From positions 62,001 to 126,000 of the forward strand of contig CAYPMO010000001.1 in the NCBI GenBank assembly GCA_964412015.1: 64,000 nt of DNA, written 5' to 3'. Position 1 is the stretch's first letter, and every line of letters begins with the position of its first letter. A model generated the notes under the pieces. The model was not told where the DNA came from. It did no database searches and worked only from the letters and a program-made list of their open reading frames with translations. The position numbers and the translations under genes are program-made. The stretch comes from SZUA-318 sp964412015 (GTDB lineage: Bacteria; Gemmatimonadota; Gemmatimonadetes; Longimicrobiales; Gaopeijiaceae). This document shows, in pieces, positions 32,504-41,561 of this stretch.

Positions 32504-34507
32504 TCGCGAGGCCAGAAGTTGTTCGAGCGGTCGGCGTCGGGTACGACGACCATAGGGTCCACTTCCACGCGTGTCACCGAGCCCGCGGACGCGGGCACCT
32601 GGATCTCTACCCACCGGTTCCCCTCCAGCCAATGTTGAACGGGCACGTCCTGTTCCTGGATCCCACCCGACGTGGTCGTGATGCGCACCTTCACCGGAAA
32701 TGGAGCAAAGCCGCGGTTCGCGACTCGCACCACCGCCCCGTTGCCGGGGCTGGAGGTCGCGCTGACCGCGTCGAAGTCCACCGTCCAGGTCTCGAAGTAG
32801 AAGGAGGTCCAGAACCAGTCGAGGTCCTCGCCCGCGAACCGCTCGAACGTGTTGAAGAAGTCCCAGGGCGTGGGATGCTTGTAGGCCCACTCGTCGATGA
32901 ACGTCCGATACGCCTCCTCCCACTTCGCCCACCCCATCAGGTCGCGAAGCGCGACCATGAGCGTGGCCGCTTTGCCGTACGAGGCGACCCCGTACCCCGG
33001 TCCGGGCTCGTACCAGTCACCGTGCCGCATCAGCGGCTGCTCCATCCCGGCTGCGGCGGCCTGGAGGTACGACTGCGCCTCGAGCCGGTGATGATCCACG
33101 CCCGGCCAGAACTCCATCCGGCTCTGGTCCTCGAGGAACGTCGTCGCGCCCTCGTCCATCCACGCGTAACGGTTCTCGTTCGCACCCACGATCATCGGGA
33201 TCCACATATGTCCGAGCTCGTGCGTCGTCACGTTGAAGAGCGCCTGGGGCTCGGCGTCCTCGTAGGGTCCGATCAGCGTGAGCATGGGGAACTCCATCCC
33301 TCCCCCGATGATATCCGCGCCCTCCACCGAGGTCATGTGGGGCCACGGATACGGGAATCCGGTGAAGCGCGAGTGGTGCTCGATGGACTGCTTCGCGAAC
33401 AGCCACTGGCCCTCCCAGAGCGGTGCCCGGTCCTCACGCCAGAACGAGTGGATAAGCACACGGTCCTCGACGCCGTCGCCGTCCCGGTCGGGGATCAGAG
33501 CCGATGCCGCGTCCCAATGTTGAGCCTTGGAGGTCGTCCATACGAAGTCGCGCACGGAATCGGCCTCGAAGCGGTACGTGAGCCACCCGTCGACACCCTG
33601 TGTCGTCACGCGGCCCGCCCTCAGGTCTTCCGTAGAGGCTACCACCACCCTCTGGTCCGACGTCGCGGCCTGGGCGAGGCGCGACAGCGTCTCGGGCGCG
33701 TACACCTCCTCGCCGTTCAGGAGACGGCCGGTCGCCATGGCCGTCCATCCGGCCGGCACGGTGAGCGCCACCCGGTAGTCGCCGAAATCGTCGTAGAACT
33801 CCGCCCGCGAGAGGTACGGCTGCGCGTCCCACCCTCTCAGGTCGTCGAACACCGCGATCCTGGGAAACCAATACGCGACGAGGTACATCTCCTTGTCGGA
33901 ATGGCCCATGCGCCCCGCGCCGTTCTGGGGAAGCGTTACGCCCCAGGCGAGCCCCAGACCGACCGTGTCGCCCGGCTCCACGGGTTCCGGTAACCGCAGC
34001 GTCAGCACGGTACCGTCGACCCGATATCCCGGTCCGGCGCGCAGGTCCCCCGGATCGAGCAGCACGCCGGCGACACTCACGCGGGAAAGCTCGACGCCGC
34101 CGGTCACCTCCTGCGGCTCGTTCCTCGCAACACCGGACGCATGCAGGTTCTGGTACAGGTGGAGCACCAGGGTCTGGAGCGTGAACGGGGAGCGGTTCAC
34201 ATATCGGATCTCCGCCTCTCCCTGGAGCCGCGCGGTCTCCGGATCGAGGCGCGCCTTCATGTCGTACCTCGCACAGTTCGTCCAGTACGAGGGGCCCGGC
34301 GCGCCCGTGNNNNNNNNNNCCTTCCTCCACCCGGACGTCCTCGCCGAAAAGTGCCGCGTCGAAGGCGGCCGGCATCACCACGGGAGCGGGAACGGGTCCC
34401 CGCTCCGTGCCCTCCTGCGCGCCCACTGGAGCGACCGCCAGAAACATCCCGACCATCGCCCCCCCCACTCGCCCCACCCGCCTCCGACCCCATCGCTCAC
34501 ACGTCAT
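32500..34507 (-). CDS. M1-family metallopeptidase, secreted (interrupted by assembly gap)
   Basis: The C-terminal 586 residues are continuous and hold the zinc motif HELGHMW with the downstream Glu in DEGATTF, and GGGMEFP, the substrate-binding GxMEN analogue. The N-terminus at 34507 has a signal peptide (GAMVGMFLAVAPVGAQ) and lies before ten unknown bases; after the gap the frame resumes with YWTNCARYDMK. The two parts differ by one base in frame only because the true gap length is unknown. The start overlaps the MBL gene stop as ATGA. Signal peptide and neighbours suggest extracytoplasmic peptide degradation. Confidence 0.85.
34310..34319. other. Ten-base unknown run (assembly gap)
   Basis: Ten consecutive n characters near the 5' end of the M1 peptidase gene. 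Ten is a conventional placeholder, so the real distance may differ; the reading frame across it is unreliable. Confidence 0.99.
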
Positions 34508-35391
34508 GGATTCCGCTCCAGGTAGAACCGCACCCCCGCATAGTCGTTCGACACCTTGAACACGTCGAAGTACCGCTGGGCCTCCCCCTGCGTGAGGTAC
34601 GGCGCGAGCTCGTCCCGTATCTCCTCATCGTAGCGCACCGCGTCCGCGTCGGCATCGCCGCGCCCCATGGCGTCCCGCACCCGGGCTTCCAGGGCCTCGA
34701 GCCGCTGTCGTAGCTGGCTCACCCGAGCCGCGACCGATCCATGGAAGCCGAAATGGGTAGGGCCGAACCTCTCGGGGGCTACCGCCGCAATGTCGTCCAG
34801 GGTTCGCGCCCAGGCCCGCAGATCCACCCCGGGCGGTGGCGTCGGCGCATGCGTCGGCGCCTCGTCGGCCAGCACGACTCCCATGGAGTCGCCCGAGAAC
34901 AGAGTCCCATCCCGGTCGTCGAGATACGCCAGGTGGTGGGCGATGTGACCCGGCGTGGGGAGGGGCCGGAGGCCCTTCCACGGGCCTGCCGCACCGGGGC
35001 GCCAGGGCCGGATCCGATCCGCCGGAACCGGACGCATCTCGCCCCAGAGCCGGTCGTGGTCTTCTCCGAACGTTCGACGCGCGCTGGCCACGAGCCGGGT
35101 CGGATCCACGAGGTGGGGCACTCCGTCCACGTGGATATGGACCATGGCTTCGGGAAAGGTTCGGACGACGTCGCCGGTGGCGCCCGCGTGATCGAGGTGG
35201 ACATGCGTGAGCGCCACGTGGCGCAGGTCGCGGGGCCCCACCCCCAGCGCCGCCAGGCCCTCCACCAGGATCTCGAAGGCCGTGGTCGGCCCGGGGTCCA
35301 CCACCGTCGGCTCGATGCCCGGAATCACGTACGCCCCGATGACACCCGGTAACCCCTGGTGCCGAAGATCGAGGCAGATCGCCTGGCTCAA
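34504..35391 (-). CDS. Metallo-beta-lactamase fold hydrolase
   Basis: 295 residues with the MBL zinc site HVHLDHAG (near residue 63), the downstream PTPGHIAHHL, and the FSGDSMGV block. The C-terminus carries extra helices (RVSQLRQRLEALEARVRDAM). Start TTG 35391 is placed because GGAGG lies just upstream and the protein begins at a sensible point. MBL proteins of this shape are often glyoxalase II- or lactonase-like hydrolases. It overlaps the M1 peptidase start by 4 bases, so they form an operon with the cyanophycinase-like gene. Confidence 0.85.
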   Translation of the reverse strand: MSQAICLDLRHQGLPGVIGAYVIPGIEPTVVDPGPTTAFEILVEGLAALGVGPRDLRHVALTHVHLDHAGATGDVVRTFPEAMVHIHVDGVPHLVDPTRLVASARRTFGEDHDRLWGEMRPVPADRIRPWRPGAAGPWKGLRPLPTPGHIAHHLAYLDDRDGTLFSGDSMGVVLADEAPTHAPTPPPGVDLRAWARTLDDIAAVAPERFGPTHFGFHGSVAARVSQLRQRLEALEARVRDAMGRGDADADAVRYDEEIRDELAPYLTQGEAQRYFDVFKVSNDYAGVRFYLERNP

Positions 35392-35408
35392 GAATCCTCC
35401 GAGCGGCG

Positions 35409-36716
35409 TCAGCGCCGCTTGTCGATCGGAACGAAGTCCCGGGTATCCGCCCCGAGATAGACCTGCCGAGGACGCGCGATCTTCTGCTCCTGGTCCGTGA
35501 GCATCTCCTCCCATTGCGCCAGCCACCCCACCGCTCGGGGGATCGCGAACAGCACGGGAAACATCTCGACCGGGAATCCGAGCGCCTGATAGATGATCCC
35601 CGAGTAGAAGTCCACGTTCGGGTAGAGGTTCCGCTCGATGAAGTAGTCCTCGCTGAGCGCGATGCGCTCGAGCTCGAGGGCGATGTCGAGGAGCGGGTTG
35701 CGCCCGGTGACCTCGAAGACCTCGTCGGCCGTCCGTTTGATGATGCTGGCACGCGGGTCGTACGACTTGTACACCCGGTGGCCGAAGCCCATGAGTTTCT
35801 CCCCTTTGTTCTTCACCTTCTCGAGGAATGCCGGGATGCCCTTCATGTCGCCGATGCGGGTCAGCATCCGCAGTACCGCCTCGTTGGCACCCCCGTGCAG
35901 AGGCCCGTAGAGAGCCGCCATCGAACCGGCCAACGCTGAGAACGGGTCCACCTGGGACGAGCCGATCACCCGCATGGTCGTCGCCGAGCAATTCTGCTCG
36001 TGGTCGGCATGCAGGATGAACAGAATGTCCAGAGCGCGTTCGAGGACCGGATTCGGCTTGTAGGTCGAGCCGATCTTGAACAGCATGTTCAGGAAGTTCC
36101 CCGTGTAGGAGAGCTCGTTCTCCGGATACACGTAGGGCAAGCCTCGGTGGTGCCGATAGCAGAGCGCCGCGAGCGTGGGCAACTTGGCCACGAGCCGCTT
36201 GATCTGGACCCACCGAACCTGCGGGTCCTGGATGTCCTTCGCTTCCGGGTAGAAGGTGGACAGCGCCGCCACCGCGCTGATCATCATGCCCATGGCGTGG
36301 GCGTCGTAGCGGAAGCCGTCCAAGAGCTTGGTCATGTTCTCGTGCACGTACGTATGAAACGTCACGTCGTGCACGAACTGGTCCAGCTCGCTCTGGGTGG
36401 GAAGCTCTCCTTTGAGGAGCAGGTATGCCACCTCGAGGTGCGTGCTCCGCTCGGCCAGCTGCTCGATCGGATAACCCCGATACCGGAGGATGCCCTTGTC
36501 ACCGTCGATGAAGGTGATCGTGCTTTTCGTCGAAGCGGTATTGGTGTACGCCGGGTCGTAGGCCATCATGCCGAAGTCGTCGTCCCGCACCTTGATCTGC
36601 CGCAGATCCATGGCGCGGATGACATCCCCATCCAAGATGGGAACCTCGTAGTCGCGACCCGTCCGGTTGTCCCGGATCGTCAGCGTGTTCTGACCCCCCT
36701 CCGCCTTTTCCACCAT
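35409..36716 (-). CDS. gltA: Citrate synthase
   Basis: 435 residues, type II length (E. coli GltA 427). The N-terminal beta-domain, the GILRYRGYPIEQL segment, the YDAHAMGMM catalytic region and CoA-binding LHGGANEAVLRML are present. Catalytic His residues lie in HADHEQNCSATTMR and GFGHRVYKSYDPRA. It condenses acetyl-CoA and oxaloacetate in the TCA cycle. Start ATG with aggga/gaga upstream. Only 17 bases separate its stop from the MBL gene. Confidence 0.96.
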   Translation of the reverse strand: MVEKAEGGQNTLTIRDNRTGRDYEVPILDGDVIRAMDLRQIKVRDDDFGMMAYDPAYTNTASTKSTITFIDGDKGILRYRGYPIEQLAERSTHLEVAYLLLKGELPTQSELDQFVHDVTFHTYVHENMTKLLDGFRYDAHAMGMMISAVAALSTFYPEAKDIQDPQVRWVQIKRLVAKLPTLAALCYRHHRGLPYVYPENELSYTGNFLNMLFKIGSTYKPNPVLERALDILFILHADHEQNCSATTMRVIGSSQVDPFSALAGSMAALYGPLHGGANEAVLRMLTRIGDMKGIPAFLEKVKNKGEKLMGFGHRVYKSYDPRASIIKRTADEVFEVTGRNPLLDIALELERIALSEDYFIERNLYPNVDFYSGIIYQALGFPVEMFPVLFAIPRAVGWLAQWEEMLTDQEQKIARPRQVYLGADTRDFVPIDKRR

Positions 36717-36821
36717 GGTCTCTCCCTAACCTGGTTGGGGGCATACGGCAGTCGGCGCCGATGCGTGTGCGTCTTCCGCATCCCGCCGGATCGGCGAACC
36801 ACGAGGCCACCGGAACCTCAG

Positions 36822-36904
36822 TGCCGGGGGCGGGAATCGAACCCGCATGCCCGTGAGGGCAGCGGCTTTTGAGGCCGCCGCGTCTACCGTTCCGCCACCC
36901 CGGC
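36822..36904 (-). tRNA. tRNA-Leu (anticodon CAA)
   Basis: On the minus strand an 83-base cloverleaf with acceptor stem GCCGGGG/CCCCGGC, discriminator A, anticodon loop CTCAAAA flanked by GCGGC/GCCGC, a long variable arm as in class II tRNAs, and GGTTCGATTCC in the T-loop. The CAA anticodon reads UUG leucine codons. The CCA tail is not encoded (the next bases are CTG). It lies between citrate synthase and aconitase. Confidence 0.93.
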
Positions 36905-37023
36905 GAGGTGGTCCCGGCAAGGTATCGACTTCCGGGTACACCCTCAATGCTTATCGTTAAAGGCCTCGGGGCCGCCCCACGCGGGGTTCGGCCACCCCCA
37001 CCGTCCGCACACCAGGAGCCATC

Positions 37024-39768
37024 GTGGCCGTCCACCGCGCCGATCCCTTCGGAGCCCTGACCGAGCTCGATCTCCCGGAGGGACGTACCTTCGTCTACCG
37101 GATTGCCCGGCTCCAGGAGACGGGCGTCGTGTCGTCCGTGGACCGCATCCCGTTCTCGATCCGTGTCCTCCTGGAGAACGCGCTGCGGCACGCGGGAAGC
37201 GGGCACGTCGAGGAGGCGCACGTCGCGGCCGTCGCGGCCTGGAGCCCCACGAACGCGGGCGCGATCATTCCCTTCATGCCGTCCCGCGTCCTGCTCCAGG
37301 ACTTCACGGGCGTACCCACGGTCGTGGACCTGGCCGCCATGCGTGACGGCATCCGCTCGCTCGGTGGGGACCCCTCCCGGATCAATCCGGTGGTCCCGGC
37401 GGACCTGGTGATCGATCACTCCGTCCAAGTGGACTACTTCGGCGCGTCGGACGCGTTCCGGTTGAACATGGAACGGGAGTTCGAGCGCAACCGCGAGCGC
37501 TACGCGCTGCTCCGGTGGGCTCAGGAGGCGTTCCAGGGATTCTCCGTCGTGCCCCCCGGGACCGGCATCTGCCACCAGGTGAACCTCGAGTACCTCGCCT
37601 CGGTGGTGCACCGCCGCGAGCACGGAGCCCGGTGGGTCGCCTACCCGGACACCTGCGTGGGCACCGACTCGCACACCACGATGATCAACGGAATCGGCGT
37701 GGTCGGCTGGGGGGTCGGGGGTATCGAAGCGGAAGCGGTGATGCTCGGCCAGCCGTACTATATGCTCCTTCCCGAGGTCGTGGGCGTCAGGCTGACGGGC
37801 GAGCTGCCCCGGGGCGCTACCGCCACCGACCTCGTCCTGCGCGTCACCGAGATGCTCCGCGAACACGGCGTGGTGGGCCGTTTCGTCGAGTTCTACGGTA
37901 CCGGGCTCTCGAAGCTGACCCTGCCCGACAAGGCCACCCTCGCCAACATGGCTCCGGAGTACGGTGCCACGATCGGCTTCTTCCCGGTGGACACGGAGGC
38001 GTTGCGATACCTGCGGGGTACCGGGCGCTCGGAGGCCCACGTCGCGCGCGTCGAGCGCGTGTCGCGGGAATTGGGGCTCTTCCGGACGGACGAGACGCCG
38101 GATCCCGACTACACCTCCAGGCTCGAACTGGACCTCTCGTCCGTCGAGCCGAGCCTGGCGGGTCCCAGGCGGCCGCAGGACCGGGTGCGACTCTCGGACG
38201 TGAGGGCCTCCTTCGCCCGCGAGCTCCCCACCCTCCTTCCCCGAGGCGCCACGCTCACCGAGGACCGGAGCGGAGGCACGCCCACGGCCCCGGCCCGCCG
38301 GGCCGTGACCGTCGAATCGGACGCGGGGCCCTACGAGGTCGGCGATGGGACGGTGGTCATCGCCGCGATCACGAGCTGCACGAACACGTCGAATCCGTCG
38401 GTGATGGTGGGCGCCGGCCTGCTGGCGAAGAAGGCCGTGGCCCGCGGCCTGAAGGTCGCGCCGTGGGTGAAGACCAGCATGGCCCCGGGCTCCAGGGTCG
38501 TCACCGACTATCTGGCGGCAGCGGGGCTCACGACGGCTCTGGACGCGCTCGGCTTCCAGACCGTGGGATACGGGTGCACCACCTGCATCGGCAACAGTGG
38601 ACCGCTGCCCGAGAAGATCCACGAGGCGATTCAGGACCATGGGCTCGTGGTATCCGCCGTGCTCTCGGGCAATCGGAACTTCGAGGCCCGCATCCACCCG
38701 CTGGTCCGGGCGAACTACCTGGCTTCGCCGCCGTTGGTCGTGGCGTACGCGCTCGCCGGCCGTGTGGACGTCGACCTTCATCACGAGCCCCTGGGACACG
38801 ACCGGACGGGCGAGCCGGTGTTCCTCTCCGACATCTGGCCCTCCTCCGAGGAGATCCGCGATACGATCGCGACCTCGCTGAGGCCCGAGATGTACGAAGC
38901 GCGCTACGGTGAGGTCTTCAAGGGCGACGCGAACTGGCTGGCGCTGCCGCTCCCCGAGGAGAGCAGCCTCTACGCATGGGATCCTTCGTCCACGTACGTC
39001 CAGGCGCCACCATTCTTCCACGCGATGACTCTGGACATCCAGGATCCCGGTGACGTCCGCGGCGCCCGCGTGCTCGCGCTGCTCGGTGATTCGGTGACGA
39101 CCGACCACATCTCGCCGGCCGGAGCGATCCCGAAGAACGAACCCGCCGGGCTGTACCTGCGGGAACGCGGCGTGGAACCGCGCGACTTCAACACGTTCGG
39201 CGCCCGGCGGGGCAATCACGAGGTCATGATGCGCGGTACGTTCGGCAACGTGCGCATCAAGAACCTCATCCTCGAGGGCCGTGAAGGAGGACACACGATC
39301 CACTTCCCCACCGGGGAGGAGCTCCCGATCTACGAGGCGTCCATGCGGTATCAGGAAGCCGGCACGCCGCTCGTAATCCTCGCGGGCAAGGAATACGGCA
39401 CAGGGAGCTCGCGCGACTGGGCGGCCAAAGGCACGTTCCTCCTGGGCGTGAAGGCCGTGATCGCCGAGAGCTTCGAGCGCATCCACCGAAGCAACCTGAT
39501 GGGCATGGGTGTGCTTCCCCTCGAGTTCACCGACGGGGCTTCCGCCAAGAGCCTGGGTCTCACCGGACGCGAGACCTTGGACCTCGAGGGGATCTCCGAA
39601 GGGCTCAGTCCCGGGGCGACGGTCCGCGTGACCGTCACTGGCGAAGACGGCGAGGCGAGGAGCTTCCCGGCCAGGGTACGGCTGGATTCGGACGTGGATG
39701 TGGAGTACTACCGCAACGGCGGTATCCTCCAGACCGTGCTCCGAAAGATGGCCAGAGGCGAGATGTGA
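37024..39768 (+). CDS. acnA: Aconitate hydratase A
   Basis: 914 residues, the length of AcnA-type aconitases. The iron-sulphur cysteines are in AAITSCTNTSNPS and GYGCTTCIGNSG. Substrate-binding GTDSHTTMINGIGVVGWGVGG and the C-terminal swivel domain (GKEYGTGSSRDWAAKG) are intact. It interconverts citrate and isocitrate in the TCA cycle. The GTG start is preceded by ggag. It is divergent from the tRNA and, one gene further, citrate synthase: the two enzymes act consecutively. Confidence 0.97.
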   Translation: MAVHRADPFGALTELDLPEGRTFVYRIARLQETGVVSSVDRIPFSIRVLLENALRHAGSGHVEEAHVAAVAAWSPTNAGAIIPFMPSRVLLQDFTGVPTVVDLAAMRDGIRSLGGDPSRINPVVPADLVIDHSVQVDYFGASDAFRLNMEREFERNRERYALLRWAQEAFQGFSVVPPGTGICHQVNLEYLASVVHRREHGARWVAYPDTCVGTDSHTTMINGIGVVGWGVGGIEAEAVMLGQPYYMLLPEVVGVRLTGELPRGATATDLVLRVTEMLREHGVVGRFVEFYGTGLSKLTLPDKATLANMAPEYGATIGFFPVDTEALRYLRGTGRSEAHVARVERVSRELGLFRTDETPDPDYTSRLELDLSSVEPSLAGPRRPQDRVRLSDVRASFARELPTLLPRGATLTEDRSGGTPTAPARRAVTVESDAGPYEVGDGTVVIAAITSCTNTSNPSVMVGAGLLAKKAVARGLKVAPWVKTSMAPGSRVVTDYLAAAGLTTALDALGFQTVGYGCTTCIGNSGPLPEKIHEAIQDHGLVVSAVLSGNRNFEARIHPLVRANYLASPPLVVAYALAGRVDVDLHHEPLGHDRTGEPVFLSDIWPSSEEIRDTIATSLRPEMYEARYGEVFKGDANWLALPLPEESSLYAWDPSSTYVQAPPFFHAMTLDIQDPGDVRGARVLALLGDSVTTDHISPAGAIPKNEPAGLYLRERGVEPRDFNTFGARRGNHEVMMRGTFGNVRIKNLILEGREGGHTIHFPTGEELPIYEASMRYQEAGTPLVILAGKEYGTGSSRDWAAKGTFLLGVKAVIAESFERIHRSNLMGMGVLPLEFTDGASAKSLGLTGRETLDLEGISEGLSPGATVRVTVTGEDGEARSFPARVRLDSDVDVEYYRNGGILQTVLRKMARGEM

Positions 39769-39777
39769 CCTCCGGCC

Positions 39778-40521
39778 TCAGTCCCGCAGCCCCGCCGGAG
39801 GCCCCAGGATCTCCTGGAGGATCACCGCGTCCCGGGCGGCGGTGCGTGACCCCTTCATCAGCGCGAGCACGGCTCCCGAGACGGCGGATCCACGCGCGGC
39901 GCCCCGAGGTGCGTGCGCCGTCGCCCGGTCCCTGATCTCCGTCCCGTGTACGGTGCGTGAGACGTAGACCGGCTGGTCGTGCGCGCCCTCGGCCGACGGA
40001 GCCACCTCGGCTACCCGGGCCGGCGCCGCGGCGCGCTCGCGCGCGGTTGGACGCTTCGGACCGGAGGGCCCGCCGGGAGCCGGACTCCGCCCCGCCGTCC
40101 TGGGCCGCGCGGCACCGCGCGGCCGGGGCTGAGCCGGCGGCTTCGGGACCGGAAGGGATCCTCCGCGCGCGAGCGCCTCGATCTCCTGCCAGACCTCGTC
40201 CGGGATGAGACCCTCCGAGGACGCCGGTTCCCTCTCCGACGCGGTACGCGCGGGCTCCACGTCGCCCTGCCGCGGTCGCGGGCCTCGCTCGTCGTCCTTC
40301 ACGACCTCGTCGAACGAGGCGTCCTCGTCGTACGAACGCGGCACGGAGCTCGCCCGGGGTCTCGCCGCCGGCCGCGGCGCCGGTGCCGGTCGCGGCGGCC
40401 GTAGGTCCTCCGGCTTCGGGAGACCCCCACCATCCTGGCGCTGCTGAGCGCGGTTCTTCCGCGCCAACGCCTCCAGGATCGAGAAGGCGACGATGATCCC
40501 TACGAAGACGAGCTGCTCCAC
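39778..40521 (-). CDS. Single-span membrane protein with disordered Pro/Ala-rich region
   Basis: 247 residues. One N-terminal hydrophobic helix (LVFVGIIVAFSILEALA) is followed by about 220 residues rich in Pro, Ala, Arg and Glu, with an acidic patch and a short hydrophobic C-terminal segment (VILQEILGPP). No catalytic motif. It ends 10 bases after FloA begins on the same strand (reading minus) and may organise membrane domains with it. I do not recognise a family. Confidence 0.6.
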   Translation of the reverse strand: MEQLVFVGIIVAFSILEALARKNRAQQRQDGGGLPKPEDLRPPRPAPAPRPAARPRASSVPRSYDEDASFDEVVKDDERGPRPRQGDVEPARTASEREPASSEGLIPDEVWQEIEALARGGSLPVPKPPAQPRPRGAARPRTAGRSPAPGGPSGPKRPTARERAAAPARVAEVAPSAEGAHDQPVYVSRTVHGTEIRDRATAHAPRGAARGSAVSGAVLALMKGSRTAARDAVILQEILGPPAGLRD

Positions 40522-40530
40522 GGCGCTGCC

Positions 40531-41529
40531 TCAGCTCGCGGGTGGCGCGTCGGAGCCGGCCTCGTCCGGCCCGGCGATCGCCTTCCGCATGGCGGTGTCC
40601 GCCTGGACGTTGCGGTAGCGGACATAATCCATCACGCCCAGGTTCCCGCTCCGCAGGGCCTCGGCGAGCGCGAGAGGCACCTGGGACTCGGCCCTCACGA
40701 CCTCCGCCTTCATCTCCTCCACGCGCGCGCGCATCTCCTGCTCCTGGGCCACTGCCATCGCGCGCCGCTCCTCCGCGCGCGCCTGGGCGACGCGCTTGTC
40801 GGCCTCCGCTTGATCGGTCTGGAGCTCGGCACCGATGTTCTTGCCGACATCCACGTCGGCGATGTCGATCGAGAGGATCTCGAATGCCGTCCCGGAATCG
40901 AGCCCCTTCGCGAGCACGGTCTTCGAGATATTGTCCGGGTTCTCAAGCACGGCCTTGTGCGACGCGGCGGACCCGATGGTGGAGACGATGCCCTCGCCGA
41001 CCCGGGCGAGAATGGTCTCCTCGCCGGCGCCACCGACGAGTCGGTTGATGTTCGCGCGCACCGTGACCCTCGCGATCGCGATGAGCTGGATGCCGTCCTT
41101 GGCCATGGCGGCTACGCGGGGCGTGTTGATGACCTTCGGGTTGACCGAGACCTGGACGGCCTCGAACACGTCGCGGCCGGCCAGGTCTATGGCGGCGGCG
41201 CGGTTGAAGGTGAGATCGATGTTGGCCTTGTCGGCGCTGATCAGCGCACCGACCACGCGGTCCACGCGTCCGCCGGCCAGGTAGTGCGCCTCGAGCGCGT
41301 TGATGTCCAGATCGAGTCCCGCCTTCGTGGCGGTGATGAGGGGGCGCACAACCGCGGGAGGCGAGACCTTACGAAGCCGCATTCCCACGAGCGAGCCGAT
41401 GCCGACCTTCACGCCCGCGGAAATGGCCTCGATCCAGAGGCGCACCGGGATGGCCCACGCGATGATGAAGGCAGCGACGATCACCAGACCGATGAACACC
41501 ACCTGGGTCACCAGGATTTCCTCTTGCAT
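40531..41529 (-). CDS. floA: Flotillin-like membrane-domain protein FloA
   Basis: 332 residues. One N-terminal hairpin helix (FIGLVIVAAFIIAWAIP) and the SPFH-like domain with LRKVSPPAVVRPLITATKAGL, followed by an Ala/Glu-rich coiled coil (AQARAEERRAMAVAQEQEMRARVEEMK). B. subtilis FloA is 331 residues. It forms oligomers in lipid microdomains and works with NfeD, whose gene precedes it. The ATG at 41529 follows agagga. Confidence 0.93.
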   Translation of the reverse strand: MQEEILVTQVVFIGLVIVAAFIIAWAIPVRLWIEAISAGVKVGIGSLVGMRLRKVSPPAVVRPLITATKAGLDLDINALEAHYLAGGRVDRVVGALISADKANIDLTFNRAAAIDLAGRDVFEAVQVSVNPKVINTPRVAAMAKDGIQLIAIARVTVRANINRLVGGAGEETILARVGEGIVSTIGSAASHKAVLENPDNISKTVLAKGLDSGTAFEILSIDIADVDVGKNIGAELQTDQAEADKRVAQARAEERRAMAVAQEQEMRARVEEMKAEVVRAESQVPLALAEALRSGNLGVMDYVRYRNVQADTAMRKAIAGPDEAGSDAPPAS

Positions 41530-41561
41530 GATCCGATCCTCTGGAGAGGGATATCTCCCGA

